NCBI GenBank assembly: GCA_964521715.1
Contig: CAZFSS010000017.1
Location: 1 to 64,000 of the forward strand
DNA: 64,000 nt
Direction: 5' to 3'
Origin: DAOVRD01 sp964521715
GTDB taxonomy: Bacteria; Planctomycetota; Brocadiia; SM23-32
Shown here in pieces: positions 33,505 through 41,273 of this stretch. Position 1 is the first letter of the stretch, and every line of letters begins with the position of its first letter. The notes beneath the pieces are model-generated. The model was given only the letters and a program-made list of their open reading frames with translations, was not told the origin of the DNA and did not search any database. The position numbers were made by a program, and so were the translations under genes.

Positions 33505-34554
33505 TCAGTCAGGCGTCTTTGCCTGTTTCCTGGCCGCCAGCATCTGGACGAAGGCTTCCAGCCGCGTCTGCAACTGGCCGGACAGAGGCTCCGGCCGGTC
33601 CGCCTCCAGAGTCAGCACCGGCACCGGCACGTGCCGCCGGATGATGCGATCCTCTATCCGCCGGTGGCAGAAGCTCTGCACGTAGTGGATCAGTCCGTCC
33701 AGCCGCCGGCGCCCGCATTCGGCCCGGATGTCTGCAATCCGCGGGAAGACGCCGTAGGGATACGTGTAGCGGGTGTACTGCTCGGCCAATGAGCCGGCGG
33801 GCTCGAGCATGGCGAACTGCCGCTCCGTCTCGTTGTAGACGACCAGGGCGCCCATCTCTTCGAGGAACGGGTACATCTCCGGCACGATGGGCGGGATGCC
33901 GCACACGCCGAGGCGGACGTCGTGCTGGATCGGCGGCCGGCCGCCGGCGGCCTCAACGAACGCCTCGGCTTCCGCCCGGTACCGCTCCGGAGCTGCGCAC
34001 AAGTCGCTTGCGCTTACGAGCCACAGGTGGTTCTCCAGCCCCGTGACTCTCGCCTCCTGCCAGCTCAGGCGGTCGATCCGGGCGGCCAGCGCCCGCGTCG
34101 GCGCCAGCCGTTCGCGCCATGCCTCGGCTTCCTTGACCTTGCAGCCCAACGCGTCGGCCAGGTCTTGGACGGCTCGCGCCATCTCGCCGGGGTCCTGGAG
34201 CCGGGGGTAGTCGAACGCGACGCAGCGCACGCCTTCATCGGTCAGCACTTCGAGGAGCGCCTCCGTGTTGCTGCAGTCGCCCCGGGTCACGCCGAGGACC
34301 GTCCTGATGCCCAGGCGCCGAGCCGCGCCGTAGATGCCCTTGATCCAGCAGCAGCACGTGCGCGGGAAGCCCGACCGCTCCGCCTTGTCTACGAGTCCCA
34401 GCGGGTCGGGATGGCTGATGAACAGGTTGTTCAGGTCGACGGGGATGAGGCCGGCCGCGTAGACGACCTCGATGGGCACCGTGGTGGTGATGCCCACCGC
34501 CTGCTCGGGCGGCAGGCTCTCGGGCAAAGGGGGCGGCAGCATAGGCTCTACCAT
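33505..34554 (-). CDS. 2-hydroxyacyl-CoA dehydratase / benzoyl-CoA reductase D-component-like protein
   Basis: 349 residues. Family of the [4Fe-4S] subunits of 2-hydroxyglutaryl-CoA dehydratase. It starts with GITTTVPIEVVYAAGLIPVDLNN (about 21-43), a hallmark. Cysteines lie in FPRTCCCWIKG (about 67-77), GVTRGDCSNTEAL (about 87-99) and HYVQSFCHRRIED near the C-terminus; these are likely iron-sulfur ligands. The usual second subunit and the ATP-dependent activator are missing nearby, so it is a stand-alone member whose reaction is unknown. ATG 34554 has GGAG upstream. The frame stays open upstream through the tRNA, which is not coding. Confidence 0.8.
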   Translation of the reverse strand: MVEPMLPPPLPESLPPEQAVGITTTVPIEVVYAAGLIPVDLNNLFISHPDPLGLVDKAERSGFPRTCCCWIKGIYGAARRLGIRTVLGVTRGDCSNTEALLEVLTDEGVRCVAFDYPRLQDPGEMARAVQDLADALGCKVKEAEAWRERLAPTRALAARIDRLSWQEARVTGLENHLWLVSASDLCAAPERYRAEAEAFVEAAGGRPPIQHDVRLGVCGIPPIVPEMYPFLEEMGALVVYNETERQFAMLEPAGSLAEQYTRYTYPYGVFPRIADIRAECGRRRLDGLIHYVQSFCHRRIEDRIIRRHVPVPVLTLEADRPEPLSGQLQTRLEAFVQMLAARKQAKTPD

Positions 34555-34711
34555 GAGGCGGCTCCTGCGCTCGCACCTTGCTCCGCGTCCGGGCCGGACC
34601 GGCGGACACGTGCGAGCCGGCCTCCCGCGCGGAGCGGCGGTGCGGCACGTCATTGTAGGGCGTCCGGCCGGCGCGTCCAAGGGCAACCGGGGCCCCGCCG
34701 GGCCGCACGCC

Positions 34712-34740
34712 TTGACTTCGGCGCGCCGCTCAACTACATT
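34712..34740 (+). promoter_or_regulatory. Promoter for tRNA-Leu
   Basis: TTGACT, 17 nt, TACATT, 43 nt before the mature tRNA. Confidence 0.75.
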
Positions 34741-34783
34741 GGGTCCGAGTGGGTCGCGTTGGCGGCCGGCGGCCCATGCGGGT

Positions 34784-34874
34784 GCCAGAGTGGCGGAATG
34801 GGCATACGCGCCGGTTTCAAAAACCGGTGGGCCTCTAAAAGCCCCTGTGGGTTCGAGTCCCACCTCTGGCACCA
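34784..34874 (+). tRNA. tRNA-Leu(CAA)
   Basis: Acceptor GCCAGAG pairs with CTCTGGC. The anticodon stem CCGGT/ACCGG holds the loop TTCAAAA with anticodon CAA. A long class II variable arm (GGGC/GCCC) and the T-arm GTGGG-TTCGAGT-CCCAC follow. CCA is encoded (34872-34874). Confidence 0.97.
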
Positions 34875-34927
34875 CTTCTTGCCGTCCACTGGATTGACTG
34901 CATTCCCATGCGAAGGGGCTATGTGGC

Positions 34928-35995
34928 ATGGCCAGCAAAGTCTTCTACTCGAAGTTCAGCGGCAGAGAGACTGAGGCATCCATCTGCAAGAAGACGCGGG
35001 GGCTGTTCCGTGCGGCAGGTTTCGCCGACTTCACGGCCCACGCCGCCCGGACGGGGATCAAGACGCACTTCGGCGAGCGCGGCAACGACAGCTTCGTGCC
35101 TCCGGCATTCGTCAAGGCCGTCGTGGACGAGGTGCGCGCCTCCGGAGGCGAGCCGTGCCTGATCGAGACGTCCACGCTCTACCGCGGCCAGCGGCACAAC
35201 GCCGTGGACCACTTCAACCTGGCCATGGAGCACGGCTTCGGGCCCGAAACGATGGGCTGCCCGCTTCTGTTCATGGACGGCCTTCGCGGCAACCTCCACG
35301 TCGAGGTCAGGGTGGGGCTGAAGCACTGTAAGACGGTGGCCGTCGCCGGCGATTTCACGCTCATGCCCTCCGCCGTCGTTGTGACGCACCTGACGGGCCA
35401 CATGCTGGGCGGGCTCGGCGGCGCCATCAAAAACGTGGCGATGGGCCTGGCCTCCCGCGCCGGCAAGCTGCGCCAGCACTCCGACGGCAGGCCTGAAGTG
35501 AACGAGCCCAGGTGCACCTCCTGCGGCACGTGCGCTCGTTGGTGCCCGGAGGACGCCATAACGGTCGAGGACAAGGCGCAGATCAACTACGATCGCTGCA
35601 TCGGCTGTGGGGAGTGCGTGGCCGTCTGCCCCGTCGGCGCCGTGGGCTTCGACTGGGACTGTCCGCCGGAGACCTTCAACGAGAAGATGGCGGAGTACGC
35701 TTGCGGCATCCTCAAGGGTAAGGAAGGGCGCGTCGGTTTCATCACCTTCATGCATCGGATCACCGCCCAATGCAACTGCATGGGGGAGAAGGGCGAAAGC
35801 GTCTGCGCCGACCTGGGCATCCTGGCGTCACGGGACATCGTGGCCATTGACCAGGCGGCCGTTGACCTGGTCAACGAGGCGCACGGCGGCGATCTGTTCG
35901 AGGAGATGTGGCCCCGCAAGCATTACGGCGCGCAGCTCTCCTATGCGGAGGAGATCGGCCTCGGCAGCCGCAAGTACGACCTGATCGACGTCTGA
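34928..35995 (+). CDS. DUF362 domain protein with two [4Fe-4S] ferredoxin motifs
   Basis: 355 residues. The N-terminal DUF362 domain (about 1-180) includes KTHFGERGNDSFVPP. It is followed by a bacterial ferredoxin module with CTSCGTCARWCP (about 197-208) and CIGCGECVAVCP (about 224-235). The C-terminal part has HRITAQCNCMGEKGESVC, three more Cys that could bind another cluster. Such proteins are soluble electron carriers or maturation factors of unknown partners. ATG 34928 has GAAGGGG twelve nt upstream. It follows tRNA-Leu by 53 nt and no separate promoter is visible, so it may be transcribed with the tRNA. Confidence 0.85.
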   Translation: MASKVFYSKFSGRETEASICKKTRGLFRAAGFADFTAHAARTGIKTHFGERGNDSFVPPAFVKAVVDEVRASGGEPCLIETSTLYRGQRHNAVDHFNLAMEHGFGPETMGCPLLFMDGLRGNLHVEVRVGLKHCKTVAVAGDFTLMPSAVVVTHLTGHMLGGLGGAIKNVAMGLASRAGKLRQHSDGRPEVNEPRCTSCGTCARWCPEDAITVEDKAQINYDRCIGCGECVAVCPVGAVGFDWDCPPETFNEKMAEYACGILKGKEGRVGFITFMHRITAQCNCMGEKGESVCADLGILASRDIVAIDQAAVDLVNEAHGGDLFEEMWPRKHYGAQLSYAEEIGLGSRKYDLIDV

Positions 35996-36085
35996 GCCTC
36001 GCTGGGCGCTCCTGGCATCAGGCCGGCCGCTGGCGGGCGCCTGTCGGCTGCGGGCTCTCGCCTTTCCGCTTCTCCGGGGGATGCC

Positions 36086-37090
36086 GTGGCCAGGTACGTA
36101 AAGACCCGGTGCACCACCGATCCCGCCTACGGCTGCCCTCCCGCTGAGCGCGAGCTGGACGAATACGTCCGATGGGGCGTTGTCATCCTGGACAAGCCGG
36201 CCGGTCCCACCTCCCACGGGGCCGCGGACGCCGTGCGCCGCCTGCTGGGCGCGTCCAGGGCGGGCCACGGCGGCACGCTCGATCCAGCGGTGACGGGCGT
36301 GCTGCCCGTCCTCCTGGATAAGAGCACGCGGGCGGCCGGCCTCCTGCTCGGCTGCGACAAGGCATACTCGGGCGTGATGGCGCTGCACGGCGACGTTGCG
36401 GACGAGGAGCTTGAGGACGCACTGGGCGGGTTCCGGGGCGTCGTCGAGCAGTTGCCGCCCAGACGCAGCCGCGTCAAGCGCGCACCGCGGCAACGCCGTG
36501 TGCATGCCTTCGAGATCACGGGGCGCCAGGGGCGCCGGGCCGAGTTCACGGTCCGCTGCCAGGGCGGGACGTACGTGCGCAAGCTCGTCCACGACCTCGG
36601 CCAGGAGCTCGGCTGCGGTGCACACATGTTCGAGCTGCGGCGGACCCAGTCCGGCCCCTTCGCCCTCGAGGACTGTGCGACCATGGCGGCGCTTGAGGGT
36701 GCGTGTGCCCTGGCCGGCGCAGCCCGCGAGGAGGCGCTGCGGCGGCTGGTGCGGCCGGTGGAGGACGTCGTGATCCGGCTCCTGCCGCAGGTGTGCATGG
36801 GGGACGGCGCCGTGCGGAGCATCTGCGACGGGTTCCCGCTGGCCGTTCCGGGCGTGTGCGAGCTGGACGAGTTCGCCAAAGACGCCCCCGTGGCGGCCAT
36901 GACGATGAAGGGGGAGCTGGTGGGGATCGGCAAGGCGCTGCTGGATTCGGACACGATACGGGCCGGGCAGAGGGGGCTGGCGGTGGCCGTGCACACGGTC
37001 CTGATCGACCGCGACGCGTATCCGAGGTGGCGGCGGGACGGTGCTGGCCGGCCGGATGCGGAGGGCAACCGGAGCGCCGGCGAGGGCTGA
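36086..37090 (+). CDS. Archaeal/eukaryotic Cbf5-type tRNA/rRNA pseudouridine synthase with PUA domain
   Basis: 334 residues. TruB-superfamily fold: DKPAGPTSH (36-44), catalytic Asp66 in HGGTLDP, and RCQGGTYVRKLVHDLGQELG. It follows Cbf5/dyskerin, not bacterial TruB. The N-terminal YGCPPAERELDEYVRWGVV matches the GFPPEKRPI block before the Cbf5 catalytic domain. LPPRRSRVKRAPRQRRV and HMFELRRTQSGPF are Cbf5-type. After it VRPVEDVV and a PUA domain (about 255-325) carry VCMGDGAVRSICDG, LAVPGV, AAMTMKGELVGIGKAL and YPRW, in the same order as archaeal Cbf5. It may make Psi55 in tRNA alone, as archaeal Cbf5 can; no Nop10, Gar1 or L7Ae gene is near. GTG start with GGGGG upstream. Signs of ancient transfer from archaea. 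Confidence 0.88.
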   Translation: MARYVKTRCTTDPAYGCPPAERELDEYVRWGVVILDKPAGPTSHGAADAVRRLLGASRAGHGGTLDPAVTGVLPVLLDKSTRAAGLLLGCDKAYSGVMALHGDVADEELEDALGGFRGVVEQLPPRRSRVKRAPRQRRVHAFEITGRQGRRAEFTVRCQGGTYVRKLVHDLGQELGCGAHMFELRRTQSGPFALEDCATMAALEGACALAGAAREEALRRLVRPVEDVVIRLLPQVCMGDGAVRSICDGFPLAVPGVCELDEFAKDAPVAAMTMKGELVGIGKALLDSDTIRAGQRGLAVAVHTVLIDRDAYPRWRRDGAGRPDAEGNRSAGEG

Positions 37091-37101
37091 GGGGGTTCTG
37101 C

Positions 37102-37130
37102 TTGACGGCGTTCCGATGGGCCGGTAGAAT
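37102..37130 (+). promoter_or_regulatory. Promoter for the DUF502-hpf-ptsN-HPr-ptsI operon
   Basis: TTGACG, 17 nt, TAGAAT; 65 nt before the DUF502 ATG. It is the only good promoter seen before ptsI. Confidence 0.75.
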
Positions 37131-37194
37131 CGTGAGTTGCCCATCTCTGCGTTTCGGCGGGCGCGGAGGGGCGCAGGGAGCCGAGAGGGCGTAA

Positions 37195-37788
37195 ATGGCG
37201 AGGACTGATTCCACTGACGATTTCACAGGCAGTCTCCTCACCGCGTTGGCCGTGCTCTTCCCTGTCCTCATAACGGTCTTCCTGCTGAGCTGGCTGTATC
37301 ACCAGATGGACGTCTCAGTGGGGGAGCGGACCAACGCGCTGTGCCGCGAGGTGCTGGTACGCAATCGGAGTCTGTTCGTCGCGGTCTTCCCCGGAGTTTC
37401 GGGCGGGGAGTTGGAGGACGCGGCCGCCCGCCGCGCTTACGCGGAGCAGCATTTTCCACGCTTTGTGGGGGTGTTGTTGGGTCTGGTGGCGGCAGCCGTG
37501 CTTGTGTACCTGATTGGGCGCTCGCTGCGCGCCTACATCGGGGCTCGCGCCATGCGCGCGGTTGACCGGTTCTTCGAGCGGCTCCCCCTGATAAAGGCAA
37601 TCTACCCGCACGCAAGGCACCTGGGAGACCTGCTGTTCGGCCAGTCGGAGCGGCGGCGTTTCATCACGGCCGGCATACTGGTCGGCGAGCAGGCGCGTTC
37701 CGGCACACCGGCCCTGGCCGGTGTCTACGGCGAGTCCGGCGAAGGGCAGACCCGGGGCGACTCGACCGGGTCCGGTGACGCGTGTTGA
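37195..37788 (+). CDS. DUF502 family membrane protein, C-terminus apparently truncated
   Basis: 197 residues. Two transmembrane helices (about 13-38 and 88-110) and the DUF502 signature RFFERLPLIKAIYPHARHLGDLLFGQSERRRF (122 onward; typically IPLVRSIY-K). After RRF the usual beta-rich cytosolic half, with its P-T-T-P-N-P-T-S-G motif, is missing. Instead about 45 residues of Gly/Ser/Thr-rich sequence end at a stop. The other frames do not restore it, so this looks like a true truncation, not a single frameshift. GAGAGGG precedes the ATG. First gene of the PTS operon; its function is unknown. Confidence 0.75.
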   Translation: MARTDSTDDFTGSLLTALAVLFPVLITVFLLSWLYHQMDVSVGERTNALCREVLVRNRSLFVAVFPGVSGGELEDAAARRAYAEQHFPRFVGVLLGLVAAAVLVYLIGRSLRAYIGARAMRAVDRFFERLPLIKAIYPHARHLGDLLFGQSERRRFITAGILVGEQARSGTPALAGVYGESGEGQTRGDSTGSGDAC

Positions 37789-37822
37789 GGGATGCACTGC
37801 TCGGTGAAAGGGCTTTGAGAAC

Positions 37823-38155
37823 GTGGATGTCGAGATAACGGGAAGGCATGTCCGGGTCACTGCGGCGATGGACAGGCACATTCGGCAGCACATCGAGAAG
37901 CTGCCGCGGCTTGACGAGAAGATCCAGTACCTGACTGTCACCCTGGAGGTGGACTCCGGGGATCAGCTTGTCGAGATCATTGCCAAGTGCCATCGGGCGG
38001 ACCTGGTGGCGGAGGCCAGAGGCCACGATATGTACGAGTCCATCGACGAGGCCTTCGCCAAGATGGAGCGCCAGATCACCCGCTACCATGACAAGCTGGT
38101 CAATCACCGGGGCCGCCAGGGCCAGCGCGGCCCGGAGGTGGGCGCGGCGCCGTGA
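37823..38155 (+). CDS. hpf: Ribosome hibernation-promoting factor, short type
   Basis: 110 residues, HPF/YfiA family without the long C-terminal dimer domain. DVEITGRHVRVTAAMDRHIRQHIEKL at the N-terminus and the HDMYESIDEAFAKMERQITRYHDKL helix are diagnostic. It binds the 30S subunit and silences ribosomes in slow growth. GTG start at 37823. Position before ptsN mirrors the rpoN-hpf-ptsN arrangement of proteobacteria, though rpoN is absent here. The next gene begins 106 nt downstream. Confidence 0.92.
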   Translation: MDVEITGRHVRVTAAMDRHIRQHIEKLPRLDEKIQYLTVTLEVDSGDQLVEIIAKCHRADLVAEARGHDMYESIDEAFAKMERQITRYHDKLVNHRGRQGQRGPEVGAAP

Positions 38156-38261
38156 AGCGTCCGAGTGGGCGTTGCGCATCCGTCTGGCGGCGGACCGGCG
38201 GGCAGTGCCGGCGGCCGGCGTTGCGTCTGTTTCCTGTGGTCTTCTGGGCGGAGCGGGCGCT

Positions 38262-38723
38262 GTGGGCCTGACCGATTACCTCCACAAGGAAGCGATGTGC
38301 ATGGACCTGGAGTCGCGGCAGCGCGACGACGCGATCCGTGCGTTGCTTGACCAACTCGTTGAGGCGGAGCTCATTGACGCGGAGCTCCTGGAGCCGGCGC
38401 TCAAGGCGGTTCTGGACAGAGAGAGGGTCGGCAGCACCGCCATCGGCAGAGGCGTGGCGGTGCCGCACGCGAGGCTGGAGGGCATCGAGCAGATCCTGGT
38501 GGCGTTCGGTTACAGCTCAGCTGGCGTGTCGTTCCACGCCCTGGACGGCGAGCCCGTCCATCAGATCTTCCTGGTGATGGCCCCCAACGGAAGCGCGGGG
38601 GAGTACATCGAAGTGATGGAGCGCATCACCCGGCTGATCCAGGATCAGGACTTCCGGCGCTTTGTGGGCCGCGCTCGTCGTCCCTCGGAGGTCATCGACC
38701 TGATCGAGGAGATGGACTTGTAG
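38262..38723 (+). CDS. ptsN: PTS EIIA(Ntr)/fructose-type regulatory protein
   Basis: 153 residues, one EIIA-2 domain. His69 in GVAVPHARLEG is the phospho-acceptor. The segments ERVGSTAIGRG and DGEPVHQIFLVMAP are family landmarks. GTG 38262 is chosen because the domain (LTDYLHKEAMCMDL) starts there. It receives phosphate from HPr. With no EIIB or EIIC in the operon, a regulatory role is likelier than sugar uptake. Confidence 0.9.
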   Translation: MGLTDYLHKEAMCMDLESRQRDDAIRALLDQLVEAELIDAELLEPALKAVLDRERVGSTAIGRGVAVPHARLEGIEQILVAFGYSSAGVSFHALDGEPVHQIFLVMAPNGSAGEYIEVMERITRLIQDQDFRRFVGRARRPSEVIDLIEEMDL

Positions 38724-38769
38724 GCGGAGGACGTGCCCGAGCCCGGGGGCGCGCCGCCAGCGGGAAGGG

Positions 38770-39351
38770 ATGCCGACGGAACGCGCGGTTATGGACAAGA
38801 TGAATGAGTGCAGCACCGAGCTGACCATCGAGAACCGCATGGGGTTTCACGTGCGGCCCGTGCAGCGATTCGCGGAGCTTGCACGCCTGTTCAAGGCCGA
38901 CGTCGAGGTGGAAATGCGCAAGGGCAGGGTGCCAGGCAAGAGCATCATCAATCTGATGAGTCTGGGCGGCCGGCACGGCGACAGGATGAAGGTAACGGCC
39001 CGCGGCGAGGACGCCGATCAGTGCATCAAGGTCCTGACGGTCCTGGCCAAGGACCGGTTCTTCGTTGAGGACAACATGGACGTCAAGGAGAGGCCGTCCA
39101 GGCACATCGAGAGACTGGCCGCGATGGCCTCGTGCTTCAGGAGCGATATCACGGCCGTGCTGGACGATAAGGCCGCTGACGCGAAGGACTTGCGCGCCCT
39201 CGGATCACTGGGGTTGGTCCCGACCGGCGAGCCCCGGTTCGAGATACGGGGGGAGGACGCGGAGCAGGCCCGGGCGGTGCTGGACGTGATGGTCCGCTCC
39301 TCCTTCTTCGTCGAGGACCAGATGGTCGAGAGGGGCTTGAAGACCAAGTAG
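38770..39351 (+). CDS. Tandem HPr protein, second domain without active histidine
   Basis: 193 residues, twice the usual HPr length. Domain 1 (about 17-101) has the phosphorylatable His27 in MGFHVRPV and a Ser46-equivalent, Ser58, in PGKSIINLMSLG, the HPr-kinase site. Domain 2 (about 106-187) repeats the fold pattern (RHIERLAAMASCFRSDI, GEDAEQARAVLDVMVRSSFFVED), but Pro109 aligns with the active His and no Ser46-like GKS is seen. Both domains end in the same FFVED motif, indicating internal duplication. Possible starts are ATG 38770, 38791 and 38800; the last best fits HPr. Two nt separate it from ptsI. Confidence 0.87.
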   Translation: MPTERAVMDKMNECSTELTIENRMGFHVRPVQRFAELARLFKADVEVEMRKGRVPGKSIINLMSLGGRHGDRMKVTARGEDADQCIKVLTVLAKDRFFVEDNMDVKERPSRHIERLAAMASCFRSDITAVLDDKAADAKDLRALGSLGLVPTGEPRFEIRGEDAEQARAVLDVMVRSSFFVEDQMVERGLKTK

Positions 39352-39353
39352 GA

Positions 39354-41096
39354 ATGGACATCAAGCGAGGAACACCGGTCAGTCCTGGCATAGCCGTGGG
39401 GGAGGTATTCCTGCTGGAGGCCGAGGGGGTCCGCATTCCGGAGCATTTCGTCGCCTCCTCTCAGGTCGAAAGCGAGGTCCAACGCCTGGACGAGGCAATG
39501 AAGGAGGCGTTGGCGGAGCTGGAGGAACTGGCCGGACGCGTCTCCACCAAGGCCGGCGCCACCATCGCCGAGATCTTCAGCGCGCACGCCGGCATGTTGC
39601 GCGATGAATACTTCCGCGAGGAGTTCTTCGAGCGGATCCGCAATAAGAAGTACGCCGCCGAGTTCGCCGTCTCCCGCACGATGCGGCAGTGGCGCAAGGT
39701 GTTCCAGGAGGACTCCTTCCTGGTCACGCGCGTGCCCGACCTGGACGACCTGGAGCGCCGCCTCCTGCGCAGTCTGCTGGGCGCCAAGCGCGAGGAGCTC
39801 GGGTCGCTCAAGAGGGAGATCATCCTGGTCGCCCACGACCTGCACCCGAGCCAGACAGCCTCCTTGGACACCGAGAGGGTCAAAGGCATCGCCATCGAGG
39901 GCGGCGGCCCGACGGGCCACACCGCCATCATCGCGCGCGCGCTCGGCATCCCGGCGGTCGTGGGGCTGGGCTCGATCACCGGGGAACTGAGCGGGGGCGA
40001 CCGGGTCATCGTGGACGGCTCACGGGGCTTCCTCATCGTCGAGCCCGACCCGGAGACCCTCGAGTCCTATGACAAGCGGCGCAGCGAGGTCATGCGCACG
40101 GACATGGTCCTGCTGGAGGAGCTGCGGGACCAGCCGGCGCAGACGACGGACGGCCGCAGGATAGGCATCCTGGGCAACATCGAGTTCCCCCGCGAGATCG
40201 CGCGGGCGATCGAGCACGGCGCCGAGGGCATCGGGCTCTACAGGACGGAGTTCCTCTACCTGGCGGCCGACCACGTCCCGACGGAGCGCGAGCACCTGGA
40301 GGCCTACATGGAGGCCGTCCGCCAGCTCGAGGGGCGCCCCATCATCATCCGCACGGTCGACCTGGGCGCCGACAAGTTCGGCGGCGTGCACGAGGTGGCC
40401 CTGGAGCGCAATCCCTTCCTGGGCCGCCGCTCCATCCGCTACTGCCTGGACCATCCGGAGGTGCTGCGCGAGCAGTTACGGGCGATCCTGCACGCCAGCG
40501 CGCACGGCAACGTGAAAGTCATGTTCCCCCTCGTCTCCGGCATGGAGGAACTCGTCCGGCTTCAGGAGATGCTGGCCGACCTGCGCGAGGAGTTCGACAG
40601 GGAGGGAGAGGAGTACGATCGCGACCTCCAGGTGGGCATCATGGTGGAGGTGCCAAGCGCTGCCGTCTGCGCCGACGTGTTCGCCCAGCACGTGGACTTC
40701 TTCAGCATTGGCACGAACGACCTCATTCAGTACACGATTGCCATTGACAGGGCCAACGAGCACGTGGCCGACATGTATCGGCCCCTTCATCCCGGCGTGC
40801 TCCGGCTCATCAAGATGACCATCGACGCTGCCCACAAGAACAACGTGGAGGTGGGGCTGTGCGGGGAGATGGGCAGCGAGATCGCCTACACCGTCCTTCT
40901 GCTCGGGCTCGGCGTGGACCACCTGAGCGCCTCGCCGCCCCTCGTCCTGCCCGAACTGAAGAAGATCATCCGCACCGTCAGTCACGAGGACGCCAGGCGC
41001 GTCGCCGAACAGGTGCTGCTGACCCCTGACGTGCAGGCGGCCACGGAGCTTCTGATGGAGTTCAATGCCAAGCTGCTGCCCGAGCTGTTCCCCTGA
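39354..41096 (+). CDS. ptsI: PTS enzyme I (phosphoenolpyruvate-protein phosphotransferase)
   Basis: 580 residues. Autophosphorylates from PEP and passes phosphate to HPr. The active-site His189 lies in GGPTGHTAIIARALGIP, the same residue number as in E. coli. The PEP-binding barrel has GIGLYRTEFLYL, LGADKF and FSIGTNDLIQYT, and Cys502 lies in VGLCGEMGSE. All key residues are present, so the enzyme should be active. Its ATG follows the HPr stop by two nt. Last gene of the operon; its stop overlaps the left arm of an inverted repeat. Confidence 0.95.
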   Translation: MDIKRGTPVSPGIAVGEVFLLEAEGVRIPEHFVASSQVESEVQRLDEAMKEALAELEELAGRVSTKAGATIAEIFSAHAGMLRDEYFREEFFERIRNKKYAAEFAVSRTMRQWRKVFQEDSFLVTRVPDLDDLERRLLRSLLGAKREELGSLKREIILVAHDLHPSQTASLDTERVKGIAIEGGGPTGHTAIIARALGIPAVVGLGSITGELSGGDRVIVDGSRGFLIVEPDPETLESYDKRRSEVMRTDMVLLEELRDQPAQTTDGRRIGILGNIEFPREIARAIEHGAEGIGLYRTEFLYLAADHVPTEREHLEAYMEAVRQLEGRPIIIRTVDLGADKFGGVHEVALERNPFLGRRSIRYCLDHPEVLREQLRAILHASAHGNVKVMFPLVSGMEELVRLQEMLADLREEFDREGEEYDRDLQVGIMVEVPSAAVCADVFAQHVDFFSIGTNDLIQYTIAIDRANEHVADMYRPLHPGVLRLIKMTIDAAHKNNVEVGLCGEMGSEIAYTVLLLGLGVDHLSASPPLVLPELKKIIRTVSHEDARRVAEQVLLTPDVQAATELLMEFNAKLLPELFP

Positions 41097-41262
41097 GAGC
41101 CCCTAACAGGACCCCACGCGTCGGCCCGAGGCCGAGCGAAGCGCCCCCATGCAAGGAGGGCGAAGCAGGCGATGCAGGGGCACAGCATCGCCGATGCGGC
41201 CCGACGCCGCAGGGCGGTGCTGCAGCCGGCCAAAGCCAGCAGGGGGTCTTGTTAGGGGCTCT
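41096..41262. repeat. MITE-like element with 20-bp terminal inverted repeats
   Basis: The left end AGAGCCCCTAACAGGACCCC (41096-41115) and right end GGGGTCTTGTTAGGGGCTCT (41243-41262) are inverted copies with one mismatch. The 127 nt between them fold further (GCGTCGGCCC and GGCCCGACGC) and contain no gene. The left end starts on the last base of the ptsI stop codon. It may now serve as a bidirectional terminator between ptsI and convergent coaD. Confidence 0.8.
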
Positions 41263-41273
41263 GAGCGCGGCGG

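Noticed and set aside
34555..34938. Upstream extension of the 2-hydroxyacyl-CoA dehydratase-like gene
   Set aside because: The open frame continues through tRNA-Leu and its promoter; the protein family begins at the ATG at 34554.
27360..37090. The contig is archaeal or chimeric because of top6B and the Cbf5-type gene
   Set aside because: lpxD, rpoD, dnaG, hpf, PTS genes, ispC/ispG and sigma70-type promoters lie on both sides, and base composition does not visibly change. A bacterial host with transferred genes is simpler.
41097..41273. Small ORF inside the inverted-repeat element after ptsI
   Set aside because: Open frames here are short, mirror the palindromes and have no coding character.
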